Shown here: in pieces, positions 1-8,690 of the stretch | Position numbering within the stretch: the stretch's first letter is position 1 | Layout of the letters: each line of letters starts with the position of its first letter | Source of the DNA: Butyrivibrio sp. | GTDB lineage: Bacteria; Bacillota; Clostridia; Lachnospirales; Lachnospiraceae | Assembly (NCBI GenBank): GCA_024697425.1 | Contig: JAILFT010000213.1 | Coordinates: 1 to 43,557, forward strand | Reading direction: 5' to 3' | Length of the DNA stretch: 43,557 nt | Notes under the pieces: model-generated | Told to the model about the DNA's origin: nothing | What the model saw: only the letters and a program-made list of their open reading frames with translations | Database searches by the model: none | Program-made: the position numbers and the translations under genes

Positions 1-22
1 AGACTGCGGAAGATACATAATT

Positions 23-580
23 ATGAAATACTTTTTGGAATATATTAAACAGACACTTCGGTTTGTGCTTAAACCCATGTCATTCCTTCCGGCGCTGATC
101 ATGATGTACGCCATATTCATGTTTTCGTCCCAGGAGGCGGGGGAGAGCAGCCAGCTTAGCTTTGACGTAGGTGTTACGGTGCTGAATATCGCCAACGACA
201 CCTTTGACAGGGGCTGGTCTTCTGAGCGTATAGCACAGATGTCTGAACAGGGACAGTACTATATCAGAAAAGCAGCGCATTTTACGGAGTACTTTCTGCT
301 GGCGGTGAGCGTTGCATTTCCTCTCTATGTATACGGAGTAAGAGGATTTATGCTGGTCATCACAGCCGGGAGCTTTTGTATAGCCTACGCCTGTCTTGAT
401 GAGTATCATCAGTCCTTTGTGGCAGGAAGGTCTCCCGGCAAAAAAGACGTCATCATCGACAGCTGCGGAGTTATTCTGGGAGTTATAGTGACAAGGATTG
501 TCGGATGGACAGGCCGCATGACTATCTTCAGGCCGCTGTCCAACAGCAGGAAGAACAGCCGAGGCGATGGCCGCGTATAA
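23..580 (+). CDS. VanZ-like family membrane protein
   Basis: The 185-residue product has the VanZ-like pattern: an N-terminal hydrophobic helix (about residues 17-35), a conserved charged stretch reading IRKAAHFTEYF at about residues 81-91, a further hydrophobic segment, and DEYHQSFVAGRSPGKKD (about 125-141) before a last membrane helix. In the family, VanZ gives low-level teicoplanin resistance, but most homologues are small integral membrane proteins of unknown role, so no resistance function is claimed. Only 22 bases precede the ATG and no strong ribosome binding site is visible, so an upstream operon partner outside the window is possible. The next gene starts 144 bases downstream. Family assignment is fairly sure; function is not. 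Confidence 0.85.
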   Translation: MKYFLEYIKQTLRFVLKPMSFLPALIMMYAIFMFSSQEAGESSQLSFDVGVTVLNIANDTFDRGWSSERIAQMSEQGQYYIRKAAHFTEYFLLAVSVAFPLYVYGVRGFMLVITAGSFCIAYACLDEYHQSFVAGRSPGKKDVIIDSCGVILGVIVTRIVGWTGRMTIFRPLSNSRKNSRGDGRV

Positions 581-673
581 AGTATAGCAGGAACAGACGC
601 GGATAAAGAGCGAAAGAGCAGCAAGGATAAGGAGCGCACCTGAGGGCGGGGGGCTGGACCTGAGACGCAGACA

Positions 674-687
674 TATATCACGATAAC
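674..687 (+). repeat. Short intergenic repeat, copy A
   Basis: The 14-mer TATATCACGATAAC lies in the gap between the VanZ-like gene and the response regulator. The same 14 bases recur at 4946-4959, inside a hairpin-rich intergenic stretch. The rest of the gap (581-724) is purine-rich and shows no gene or clear terminator. Confidence 0.5.
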
Positions 688-724
688 GGGTTGGAGATTA
701 TAAGGGAAAAGGTAATTTGGGGTT

Positions 725-2344
725 ATGCTTAAAGTTTTTTTGGCGGAGGACGAATTTGTCGTTCGCGAGGGGATCAAGAACAACATCGACTGGAGTGCTC
801 ACGGCTACAACTTCTGCGGCGAGGCGGGAGACGGGGAACTGGCTTATTCCATGATCCGAAAGGAAATGCCGGATATCGTGATCACTGACATCAAGATGCC
901 TTTTATGGATGGGCTTACTCTGAGCCGCATGATCAAGGCAGAATTTCCGGAAATCGAAATAATACTCCTCACAGGTTATGAGGACTTTGAATATGCAAAG
1001 GAGGCCATCAAGATCGGTGTGGCGTCCTATCTTTCCAAACCCATCAGCGGAGACAGCCTTCTTAAGGAAATCGGCGTTGTTGCAAGGAAGATCGAAGAGA
1101 GAAAGCAGGAGCAGGAGATTGCCCGCAAGTACCGTGAGGACATGAAGGAACGCACGGAGCTTGAGAGGCAGGATTTCTTCCAGAGCCTTGTCACCGGAGA
1201 CAGAACCCTTCCTTATCTTCTGGAGAAGGGAAAAGAGCTGTCGGTTGACCTGTCAGCCCTTCGCTACAACATAGTCATCTTAAAGGTCTGGTCCTTGAAG
1301 CATGAAGCTGACGAGTTCTCCGGAAGTGTTCTTAAGGTGCAGGAAGGAATAGCAGACATCGCAGCAAAGCATGGGGCAGAGCTCTTCGAACTAAACCTTG
1401 AGGGCAATGCCATCCTTTTCAAGGGCGACGGTGAAATGGCTGTAGCTGACAATATTAAGAGCTGTATAGAGGAGCTTAGACAGCTCTTTTCCGAATATCC
1501 CAATATAAGATATTTCGGAGGCGTGGGTCAGAGTGTAGAGAGAATAACCGATATTCCAACATCCTTTGAGTGGGCCAGCAGGGCATTTGCTCACCAGTAT
1601 CTGTCTTCGGACAGCGATTTTCTCTTTGGCTCCGAGGAGGGGCTTCATTCCCAGAAGGAGAACGTTATCCTTTCGGAGATCGACCCAAGGCACATAGACA
1701 GAAGGCTGGTAAAAGAGTTCCTTAGAAGGGGCGAGCCCTCTGAGGTGGAGTTTTTCCTTGATGAGTTTCTTGAAGGAATGGGCAAAAATGCCATCAGATC
1801 CACCATGCTTCGGCAGTACATTTCCATGGACATATATTTCTGCGTGGCAGATTTCATAGAGAACGATCTTGGACTTTCAAGGGCCGACACCCAGGCAAGG
1901 ATCCCTGCAGCGGAGCTTCTTGCTGACGAGAAGAATACCTACGACTATCTGGTGGACCTTATCAGTACGGCAGTGGATCTTCGTCAGGAGAATTCCCGGG
2001 GAAGATACCGCGATGTGGTATCTCAGGTCATAGCCTATATCGACGCCCATTACAGCGAGGAGGATCTGTCCCTTAACACCCTTGCGGCCCATGTGAACTT
2101 CTCTCCGAATCACTTAAGTGCAGTATTCAGGCAGGCTACGGGGCAGACCTTTATCAAGTATCTTACGGACTACAGGCTTGATAAGGCAAAAGAGCTGCTT
2201 TTAACCACTTCAAAGAAGAGCAACGAGATAGGATTGCTGGTGGGGTACAAGGACCCCCACTATTTCTCATATCTTTTCAAAAAGACACAGGGTATGACCA
2301 CAACACAGTACAGAGCCGGCTCGGCCGGGGAGGGAGCTGAATGA
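725..2344 (+). CDS. YesN-type response regulator with AraC DNA-binding domain
   Basis: This 539-residue protein is a two-component response regulator. The receiver domain (residues 1-120) carries the acidic pair in LAEDEF, the phospho-acceptor D55 in ITDIKMP, and the conserved K in YLSKP. A middle region of about 300 residues, partly helical, is typical of YesN relatives. The C-terminal AraC/XylS domain (about 435-530) has two helix-turn-helix motifs, including LNTLAAHVNFSPNHLSAVFR and the later YKDPHYFSYLFKK signature. Its stop overlaps the start of the kinase gene in an ATGA arrangement, so the two are translationally coupled. The adjacent sugar ABC genes are the likely target, by analogy with other YesMN pairs; the sequence does not prove this. 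Confidence 0.93.
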   Translation: MLKVFLAEDEFVVREGIKNNIDWSAHGYNFCGEAGDGELAYSMIRKEMPDIVITDIKMPFMDGLTLSRMIKAEFPEIEIILLTGYEDFEYAKEAIKIGVASYLSKPISGDSLLKEIGVVARKIEERKQEQEIARKYREDMKERTELERQDFFQSLVTGDRTLPYLLEKGKELSVDLSALRYNIVILKVWSLKHEADEFSGSVLKVQEGIADIAAKHGAELFELNLEGNAILFKGDGEMAVADNIKSCIEELRQLFSEYPNIRYFGGVGQSVERITDIPTSFEWASRAFAHQYLSSDSDFLFGSEEGLHSQKENVILSEIDPRHIDRRLVKEFLRRGEPSEVEFFLDEFLEGMGKNAIRSTMLRQYISMDIYFCVADFIENDLGLSRADTQARIPAAELLADEKNTYDYLVDLISTAVDLRQENSRGRYRDVVSQVIAYIDAHYSEEDLSLNTLAAHVNFSPNHLSAVFRQATGQTFIKYLTDYRLDKAKELLLTTSKKSNEIGLLVGYKDPHYFSYLFKKTQGMTTTQYRAGSAGEGAE

Positions 2345-3678
2345 GCAGTCAGCGGGAGCTTGGAAAAAAGAATAAATCCCGTCTGGCAACCCAGATCAGA
2401 ATCTCTTACCTGATACTTCTTTTGCCCAACATCGTGTTCATGGTCTACGCTTTCTACAACCTCTGGGTCACCAACGAGAGGTACAACGAGATGCTCAACT
2501 CCGTGGTGGTGGCTTCGGAATTCAGTCTTGATTTTAAGAATGACTTTGACTACGAGACCTATCTTCTGATCGTGGGAAATGTGTCTCCGGAGGAATCGGC
2601 TCTTCCGGGGCTTTTGAGTGATGCCCGCAAAGTCGTGGACGGCCTTAAGGACTACACGGATACCGAGGCCAACAAAAAGAGACTGGCCAGTGCGGAAAAG
2701 TACCTCAACAACCTTGAGGGCTACATTGACAACATCAAGGAGAACTTAAGCTACGACGATCGCTACGAGAACAACATGCAGATCTGGGAGAACGACGTTC
2801 AGATAGTGACGGCTCTTTTGCAGGAGACCATCAACGAATACATCTACTATGAGAACCGTCAGATCCAGAGTGCCCAGGCCAGAAGCAGGGAGCTCTACCT
2901 TGACACGGTTAAGATTTCCGTGGGGATCCTGGCGTTCATTGTAGTGGGAATCGTGGTGGTTTCGCTGATTGGACCGCTGTGGATAACCCGCCCTATCGAG
3001 GAGCAGGTTACCGCGGAGCAGAAACAGCTGCGAAAGGCTGAGTTTGAGCTTTTGCAGGCCCAGATAAATCCTCACTTTCTCTACAACACTCTGGATGCCA
3101 TTGTGTGGTCCGCGGAGGCCGGCAACCAGAAACAGGTCGTGAAGATGGTGGGCTCCTTGTCGGAATTTTTCAGGACTTCTCTTAACAAGGGAAAAGAAAT
3201 AGTGACTGTCCGGGAGGAACTGCAGCACGTAAGAAGTTACCTGGAGATACAGCAGATAAGATACCAGGATATTCTGAGCTATGAGATTGATGTTTCCGCG
3301 GACCTTCATAACTTCCTGATCCCCAAGATCACAATCCAGCCCTTGGTTGAAAATGCTCTCTATCACGGGATAAAGAACCGCCGAGGGGGAGGAAAGATCA
3401 GCGTCACCGGTGAGATTGGAGAAAATGATTACATCATAAGGGTTACCGATGACGGCATCGGAATGAATGAGGAGAGGCTGGCTCAGGTAAGAAGAGGACT
3501 TACGGATCAGGATCCCGATTCGGGTAAGATTTACGGCCTCTACAACGTTAATGAGAGAATCCGTCTTGAGTTTGGAGAAGAGTACGGAATAAGCATAGAT
3601 TCTGCCTATGAGAAGGGAACCACTCTCACCATCCGTCTTCCTCAGAAGAAAATTTCAACCGAAATCGTAAAAAAATGA
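2341..3678 (+). CDS. YesM/LytS-type sensor histidine kinase
   Basis: The 445-residue protein is a membrane sensor kinase of the His_kinase (YesM) family. Residues 20-43 form one membrane helix and about 190-215 a second, enclosing a mostly helical extracellular domain of about 145 residues rather than a long Cache domain. A short linker leads to QAQINPHFLYNT, with the phospho-acceptor at about H245, followed by an HATPase domain with PLVENALYHGI and TDDGIGM. It overlaps the response regulator by four bases and is followed by a sugar-binding lipoprotein. In some clostridial relatives (for example XylFII-LytS) a binding protein presents the sugar to the kinase. The small sensor domain would fit that here, but it is inference. 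Confidence 0.93.
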   Translation: MSSQRELGKKNKSRLATQIRISYLILLLPNIVFMVYAFYNLWVTNERYNEMLNSVVVASEFSLDFKNDFDYETYLLIVGNVSPEESALPGLLSDARKVVDGLKDYTDTEANKKRLASAEKYLNNLEGYIDNIKENLSYDDRYENNMQIWENDVQIVTALLQETINEYIYYENRQIQSAQARSRELYLDTVKISVGILAFIVVGIVVVSLIGPLWITRPIEEQVTAEQKQLRKAEFELLQAQINPHFLYNTLDAIVWSAEAGNQKQVVKMVGSLSEFFRTSLNKGKEIVTVREELQHVRSYLEIQQIRYQDILSYEIDVSADLHNFLIPKITIQPLVENALYHGIKNRRGGGKISVTGEIGENDYIIRVTDDGIGMNEERLAQVRRGLTDQDPDSGKIYGLYNVNERIRLEFGEEYGISIDSAYEKGTTLTIRLPQKKISTEIVKK

Positions 3679-3754
3679 AACAAAATTAAAATCAGATAAA
3701 AAATTCAACTTTTTTCCATTGTTTATTTAATGGAGATTTTATGGTTTTCCTCTA

Positions 3755-3793
3755 GAATTGGTATTAGCAGGGAATTGTCCCTGCACCAAATTC
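3755..3793 (+). promoter_or_regulatory. Hairpin just upstream of the binding-protein ribosome binding site
   Basis: GCAGGGA (3767-3773) pairs with TCCCTGC (3778-3784) over an ATTG loop. An outer arm GAATTGGT (3755-3762) pairs with ACCAAATTC (3785-3793) with one bulge and an unpaired ATTA. It ends two bases before AAGGAGG (3796-3802). It has no U tract, so it is not a terminator. It could protect the 5' end of an abundant mRNA or mask the ribosome binding site. Confidence 0.6.
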
Positions 3794-3810
3794 CAAGGAG
3801 GAAAAATATC

Positions 3811-4800
3811 ATGAAAAAAGTATTGGCAGTTCTTTTAGCATCTGCAATGACTCTTGGCCTCGTTGCTTGCGGCGGCGCTCAGCAGTCATCAGGCACAGCA
3901 TCAGCTCCCACATCTGAGGGCGGACTTATCAAGGTTGGTATCATCAACAACGACCCTAACGAGTCCGGTTATCGTACAGCTAACGTTGCTGATCTTAAGG
4001 CAAAATTCACACAGGAAAACGGATACGACGCACAGTTCGCTTACAGCTTGAAGAACGACGAGCAGATCCAGGCAGCTCAGGGCTTCATTCAGGACGAAGT
4101 TGATTACCTTCTTCTTTCCGCAGCTGACACAGCAGGCTGGGATTCAGTTCTTCAGGACGCACAGGCAGCAGGCGTTAAGGTTATCCTTTTCGACCGTACA
4201 ATCGATGCTGATCCTTCACTCTATGAGGCTTCAATCGTTTCCGATATGGCTAAAGAGGGACAGACAGCTGTTGACTGGCTTGCAGGCCAGAACCTCTCCG
4301 AGTACAACGTAATCCACATCCAGGGTGTTATGGGTTCAGCTGCTCAGCAGGGAAGATCCGGCGCTCTTGATACCAAGGTTGCTGCAGAGTCCAACTGGAA
4401 CATCGTTGTTCAGCAGACAGCTGAGTGGAACGCAGAGAAGGCACAGCAGATCGTTCAGTCAGTTATCGACGCAGGCACACCTTTCAACGTAATCTATGCT
4501 GAGAACGACGATATGGCTAAGGGTGCTGTAGCAGCTCTTGACGCAGCAGGCATCTCACACGGTGTTGGCAAAGACGTTATCGTTATGGGCTTCGACTGCA
4601 ACAAGTGGGCACTTGAAGAGCTCCTTGCTCAGAACTGGAACTATGACGGACAGTGCAATCCTTTCCAGGCAAGCTACATCGACGACATCATCAAGAAGCT
4701 TGAGAAGGGTGAGACACCTGAGAAGACCATCATCATGGACGAGAAGGGCTTCGACGCTACAACAATTACTCAGGATGATGTAGATAATTATGGGATTTGA
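3811..4800 (+). CDS. ytfQ: YtfQ-like sugar ABC transporter substrate-binding lipoprotein
   Basis: This is a periplasmic-binding-protein-like (Peripla_BP_4) solute receptor of about 329 residues. The ATG at 3811 is chosen because AAGGAGG lies at 3796-3802 and it opens a proper signal peptide with lipobox LVAC (lipid-anchored C20); an in-frame upstream start at 3730 would bury the signal. Conserved blocks include VDYLLLSAADTAGWDSVL, IQGVMGSAAQQGR and YAENDDMAKGA, which parallel E. coli YtfQ, the galactofuranose receptor. The sugar bound here is not certain. The gene follows the YesMN pair and heads the ABC cassette. Its codons are strongly biased compared with neighbours, as expected for a highly expressed receptor. 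A terminator before the ATPase gene would give more receptor than transporter. Confidence 0.9.
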   Translation: MKKVLAVLLASAMTLGLVACGGAQQSSGTASAPTSEGGLIKVGIINNDPNESGYRTANVADLKAKFTQENGYDAQFAYSLKNDEQIQAAQGFIQDEVDYLLLSAADTAGWDSVLQDAQAAGVKVILFDRTIDADPSLYEASIVSDMAKEGQTAVDWLAGQNLSEYNVIHIQGVMGSAAQQGRSGALDTKVAAESNWNIVVQQTAEWNAEKAQQIVQSVIDAGTPFNVIYAENDDMAKGAVAALDAAGISHGVGKDVIVMGFDCNKWALEELLAQNWNYDGQCNPFQASYIDDIIKKLEKGETPEKTIIMDEKGFDATTITQDDVDNYGI

Positions 4801-4818
4801 GTGATATAGCAGACAGAA

Positions 4819-4856
4819 GTCATAATGACATGTGCTTGCACAAATGTCATTATGAC
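4819..4856 (+). repeat. Long intergenic inverted repeat
   Basis: GTCATAATGACAT (4819-4831) and ATGTCATTATGAC (4844-4856) are perfect reverse complements. The interior adds GTGC (4832-4835) with GCAC (4838-4841) over a TT loop, with a two-base AA bulge. The result is a stem of about 17 base pairs starting 18 bases after the receptor stop codon. No U run follows, so it looks like an mRNA 3'-end stabiliser or processing site rather than a terminator. Confidence 0.75.
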
Positions 4857-4868
4857 CTCGGGATGCGA

Positions 4869-4959
4869 ACATACATGAGGAAGTAGCACGGCAGTGCGGA
4901 TTCCGAATGTATGTAGGATTGCGAGAGCGTAAGCGGAGCAATCCGTATATCACGATAAC
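4869..4959 (+). repeat. Structured intergenic repeat element, copy B
   Basis: Two hairpins stand in tandem: ACATACAT (4869-4876) with ATGTATGT (4907-4914), then GGATTGC (4916-4922) with GCAATCC (4938-4944). The second hairpin runs into GAGCAATCCGTATATCA (4936-4952), which recurs exactly at 14447-14463, and TATATCACGATAAC (4946-4959), which recurs at 674-687. This suggests a family of short dispersed intergenic elements of which this is the most complete copy in the window. Confidence 0.6.
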
Positions 4960-4982
4960 ACGTATACTTACACTTACCAAGG

Positions 4983-5015
4983 AAGGCGCAGCGGCCGGTC
5001 TGCTGCGCCTTTTTT
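4983..5015 (+). terminator. Intrinsic terminator inside the ABC operon
   Basis: AAGGCGCAGC (4983-4992) pairs with GCTGCGCCTT (5002-5011) over a nine-base loop, followed by a T run to 5015. It lies between the receptor and the ATPase genes, 24 bases before the ATPase start codon. No separate promoter is obvious downstream, so partial read-through is the likely way the transporter genes are expressed. Confidence 0.85.
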
Positions 5016-5038
5016 AAAAGAATTGAGAGGAACGCACT

Positions 5039-6547
5039 ATGAGTGAAAATACAGTGCTGAAGATGCGCGGCATCGATAAGTCCTTCCCCGGTGTCCATGC
5101 CCTTCAGAATGTGGACTTCACCCTGAACAAGGGCGAGATCCATGCGCTGATGGGGGAAAACGGAGCGGGCAAATCAACGCTTATTAAGGTACTCACTGGT
5201 GTTTATTCCAAAGACGAAGGCACCATTGAAATGGAGGGCAAAGGGGAAGTCCAGATCCATTCACCGCAGGATGCCCAGAGAAACGGAATAAGCACGGTTT
5301 ATCAGGAAATAACACTCTGCCCGAATCTTACGGTTGCAGAGAACATGTTCATCGGTCGAGGCGAAGAGAAGATCACCAACTGGAAAAAGATGAACGCAGA
5401 TGCGGAAGTTCTTTTGAAGGAGCTGGATATTCCCGCCAGGGCAACCCAGCAGCTTTCCAACTGCTCCATCGCCGTTCAGCAGATGGTGGCCATCGCCAGG
5501 GCAGTGGATATGGACTGTAAGGTTCTTATCCTGGATGAGCCCACATCCTCGCTGGATGAGCAGGAGGTAGAAAAGCTCTTTGGTCTCATGAGAGATTTAA
5601 AGGCTAGAGGAGTAGGAGTCATATTTGTAACGCACTTCCTCGATCAGGTATACGAGGTGTGCGATAAGATCACTGTTCTTCGTGACGGACAGCTGGTCGG
5701 TGAATACGAGATCAAAGATCTTCCAAGGGTCCAGCTGGTTGCCAAGATGCTGGGTAAAGACATGGATGACCTTTCAGACATAAAAGGCGAGCACGAAAGC
5801 TATAAGGGCCAGGACGCAGGACAGGTTGTCTTTGAGGCAAAGGATCTGCAGTCGGATGCAGGCATAAAGCCCTTCGACTTCTACATCAAAAAGGGTGAGG
5901 TCAACGGCTTCACAGGACTTCTTGGATCGGGACGAAGCGAGTGCGTAAGAGCAATCTTCGGTGCAGACAGAGTCCTTGGAGGCAAGGTTAAGATCCACGG
6001 AAAAGAAGTTAAGATAGCAAAGCCTGTTGATGCCATGAAGAACGGTATCGCTTACCTTCCCGAAGACAGAAAGGTTGACGGAATCATAGGAGATCTGTCC
6101 GTAAGGGACAACATCATCCTTGCACTTCAGGTGCTTACCGGTTTCTTCAAACCCTTCAGCAAGGCCAAGGCAAATGCCTTTGCGGAGGAATATATCAAGA
6201 AGCTGAACATCAAGACAGCTTCAGCTGATACCCCCATCAAATCCCTTTCCGGCGGCAATCAGCAGAAGGTTATTCTTGCAAGATGGCTTCTTATGCATCC
6301 CGAATATCTGATCCTTGATGAGCCCACAAGAGGTATTGATGTGGGAACCAAGGTGGATATCCAGAAGCTGGTTCTGGAACTTGCTTCAGAGGGAATGAGC
6401 GTAACCTTCATTTCATCTGAGACGGATGAGATGCTCAGGACCTGCTCAAGACTTGTAGTAATGCGCGATAGAAAAGTTGTAGGGGAACTGTCAGGGGAAG
6501 ACTTAACCCAGAACAAGATCATGAGCACTATCGCAGGAGGAGAATAA
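5039..6547 (+). CDS. ytfR: Sugar ABC transporter ATP-binding protein (two-domain, YtfR/MglA/RbsA type)
   Basis: The 502-residue protein is the double-ATPase subunit of a monosaccharide (CUT2) importer. The first domain has Walker A GENGAGKST (39-47), the variant signature LSNCSIAVQQMVAIARA and Walker B VLILDEPTSSLD. The second has a degenerate P-loop, GLLGSGRSE, but a good signature LSGGNQQKVILARWL and Walker B YLILDEPTRGIDVG. A weakened second P-loop is normal in this family. A GAGAGGAA ribosome binding site precedes the ATG, and the permease follows after three bases. Position between a YtfQ-like receptor and two permeases supports the YtfR assignment; the exact sugar is inferred only. Confidence 0.92.
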   Translation: MSENTVLKMRGIDKSFPGVHALQNVDFTLNKGEIHALMGENGAGKSTLIKVLTGVYSKDEGTIEMEGKGEVQIHSPQDAQRNGISTVYQEITLCPNLTVAENMFIGRGEEKITNWKKMNADAEVLLKELDIPARATQQLSNCSIAVQQMVAIARAVDMDCKVLILDEPTSSLDEQEVEKLFGLMRDLKARGVGVIFVTHFLDQVYEVCDKITVLRDGQLVGEYEIKDLPRVQLVAKMLGKDMDDLSDIKGEHESYKGQDAGQVVFEAKDLQSDAGIKPFDFYIKKGEVNGFTGLLGSGRSECVRAIFGADRVLGGKVKIHGKEVKIAKPVDAMKNGIAYLPEDRKVDGIIGDLSVRDNIILALQVLTGFFKPFSKAKANAFAEEYIKKLNIKTASADTPIKSLSGGNQQKVILARWLLMHPEYLILDEPTRGIDVGTKVDIQKLVLELASEGMSVTFISSETDEMLRTCSRLVVMRDRKVVGELSGEDLTQNKIMSTIAGGE

Positions 6548-6550
6548 GGT

Positions 6551-7639
6551 ATGACAGACATAAAAAAGAAATCTGAAGGGAGCTTTCTTAAGAAGCTAAC
6601 CTCCAATCAGCTCTTTATACCGCTTGCAGCACTTATTCTTCTTGCGGTGATAAATCTGATAAACGATCCCGGGTTCTTCAAGATCACCTTGGGAACCAAT
6701 AACGCAGGTTTCCCTGTTTTCTCGGGATACCTCATCACGATCCTGGATTACGGCTCAGAGCTGGGAATCCTGGCAATAGGAATGACACTGGTAACCGCGG
6801 CTTCAGGCGGACAGGATATTTCCGTAGGAGCAACAATCGCTATCGCAGGCTCTGCAATGCTTAGAGTTCTCTGCGGCGGAGATTCAAGACCCGAGACCAT
6901 TCAGGCACCTATTATCGTGGCTTTCCTGGTGGCTTGTATCGTGGGAATGCTCTGCGGTGCCTTCAACGGAATGCTGGTTGCCATCTTCAAGATCCAGCCC
7001 ATGATCGCCACACTGATCCTGTTTACGGCAGGAAGATCCATCGCAGCATGGATCAACAACAATGAACTTCCCATTGTGCCGGACCCCAAGTTCTCATACT
7101 TTGGAAGCTTTATACCGGGAATCCCGATTCCTACCACGGTGTTCATTGTTGCCATCTGTATTGTGGTGATCGCACTGGTACTTAAGTTCACAAACCTTGG
7201 ACTTTACACACAGGCCGTTGGTATCAACGAGAGCTCCTCAAGGCTCAACGGTATCAATCCCACCTTCATCAAGTTCCTGGCTTTTGTTATCCTGGGACTT
7301 TGCGTTGCGGTAGCAGCTCTTATCAAGGTTAGCCGTCTTTCCACCATCAACTACTCGGTTATTGCAAAAGACATAGAGATGGACGCCATCCTTGCCGTAG
7401 CACTGGGAGGCAACGCACTTTCCGGCGGTAAGTTCAACATGTGGGCTTCAATCCTGGGAGCATATGTAATCCAGTTCCTTACCACAACTCTTTACAAGTT
7501 CAACGTTCAGTCCGATGCTCTTGCAGCATACAAGGCTGTGGTTGTTATCATTCTGGTTGTATTCTCTGCACCTACAGTAAGAGAGTATCTGGGCCAGCTG
7601 TTTAAGAAGCTGACTCCTGCAAGAAAGGAGGCGGCTTGA
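6551..7639 (+). CDS. ytfT: Sugar ABC transporter permease (YtfT-like)
   Basis: The 362-residue protein is a CUT2-family (BPD_transp_2) permease with about eight to ten hydrophobic helices after a short charged N-terminus. The stretch LAIGMTLVTAASGGQDISVG at about residues 75-94 is the conserved permease signature (canonical form ends GGIDLSVG), and ALGGNALSGG is the later conserved glycine loop. It starts three bases after the ATPase stop and ends one base before the next permease, with that gene's ribosome binding site (AAGGAGG, 7625-7631) inside its own last codons. It should form a heterodimer with the next product, as YtfT does with YjfF. Confidence 0.92.
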   Translation: MTDIKKKSEGSFLKKLTSNQLFIPLAALILLAVINLINDPGFFKITLGTNNAGFPVFSGYLITILDYGSELGILAIGMTLVTAASGGQDISVGATIAIAGSAMLRVLCGGDSRPETIQAPIIVAFLVACIVGMLCGAFNGMLVAIFKIQPMIATLILFTAGRSIAAWINNNELPIVPDPKFSYFGSFIPGIPIPTTVFIVAICIVVIALVLKFTNLGLYTQAVGINESSSRLNGINPTFIKFLAFVILGLCVAVAALIKVSRLSTINYSVIAKDIEMDAILAVALGGNALSGGKFNMWASILGAYVIQFLTTTLYKFNVQSDALAAYKAVVVIILVVFSAPTVREYLGQLFKKLTPARKEAA

Positions 7640-7640
7640 T

Positions 7641-8678
7641 ATGAAGGAGAACAAAAAGGGAAATATCTTCTCTAAGATGAACGACACAACCCTTCTTCTT
7701 ACCATCACCATTGTCATCTTCTTTCTGATGTACATCGGTGCCATAGTTTTCCAGGGAGGCGGTTTCACGAAGCCTCAGATGTTCTTTAACATCCTTAACG
7801 CCAATGCGGCACTTATCATCACTGCTGTGGGAATGAGCATCGTTATGATCTCCGGCGGAATCGATATCTCAGTGGGCGGCGTTGTAGCACTGGTTTCCAT
7901 GAGCTGTGCCGTTTACCTCGATTACAAGGGCGGCAGCATTTTCGGATCAATCCTCCTTGCCCTTGGCATCGGAGTTGCCTACGGACTCATTCAGGGATTT
8001 CTGGTTGCATATCTTGATATTCAGCCGTTCATTGTATCTTTGGCCGGTATGTTTTTTGCCCGTGGTATGACAACCATCGTTAATACAGCGCCCTTCAACG
8101 TAGCCGATGAAGAGTTCAACGCACTTAAGCTGACACGTATCAATGTTCCCTTCATGGGATCCGTGAACAAGAAAGGTGTATATGTTCCCGCCTATGTTGA
8201 AATTGGTGTTATTGTAGCCCTTATCATTGTGGTATTATTGTTTGTAGTACTGAGATGGACCAGGCTTGGAAGAAGCTTCTATGCAGTGGGCGGCAACAAG
8301 CAGAGCGCACTGATGATGGGTATCAATGTCCGCAGGACCAAGTTCCTGTCACACCTTATCTGCTCAACACTTGCAGGTATCGGCGGATACGTTTACTTCC
8401 TTCACGTTGGTTCCGGCTCAGCAAGCCATGCCATGGGTATGGAGATGAATGCCATTGCTTCCTCCATCATCGGCGGAACAATGCTGACAGGCGGTGTAGG
8501 TAACATCATCGGAACCCTGTTTGGTGTTCTTTCCCTTAGCACCATTCAGAACATTGTTGCATCCGCAGGTCTTGATCAGGCCTGGTGGACAGGTATCACC
8601 ATCGCTGCAATGCTCTGCATCTTCCTCCTTATCCAGAGCGTAGTAATGGCTCAGAAAAAGAAAGCACTTAAGAGCTAA
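7641..8678 (+). CDS. yjfF: Sugar ABC transporter permease (YjfF-like)
   Basis: The 345-residue protein is the second CUT2 permease. It has the signature AVGMSIVMISGGIDISVGG (about residues 52-70), then QPFIVSLAGMFFARG, FYAVGGNKQSALMMGI, SSIIGGTMLTGGVGN and a C-terminal DQAWWTG. This series closely parallels E. coli YjfF. Two different permeases in one CUT2 operon is the hallmark of the YtfQRT-YjfF layout, since ribose and galactose systems usually carry one. Translation is coupled to the upstream gene. Confidence 0.92.
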   Translation: MKENKKGNIFSKMNDTTLLLTITIVIFFLMYIGAIVFQGGGFTKPQMFFNILNANAALIITAVGMSIVMISGGIDISVGGVVALVSMSCAVYLDYKGGSIFGSILLALGIGVAYGLIQGFLVAYLDIQPFIVSLAGMFFARGMTTIVNTAPFNVADEEFNALKLTRINVPFMGSVNKKGVYVPAYVEIGVIVALIIVVLLFVVLRWTRLGRSFYAVGGNKQSALMMGINVRRTKFLSHLICSTLAGIGGYVYFLHVGSGSASHAMGMEMNAIASSIIGGTMLTGGVGNIIGTLFGVLSLSTIQNIVASAGLDQAWWTGITIAAMLCIFLLIQSVVMAQKKKALKS

Positions 8679-8690
8679 GGATACGGGTAA

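Noticed and set aside
1-14. AGACTGCGGAAGAT is repeated at 8773-8786
   Set aside because: The second copy lies inside the coding sequence of the second binding protein, and no surrounding similarity was seen; probably chance.
3730-3810. Upstream in-frame start for the first binding protein
   Set aside because: It would place 27 residues before the signal peptide and run through the hairpin and the ribosome binding site; ATG 3811 fits the lipoprotein signal.
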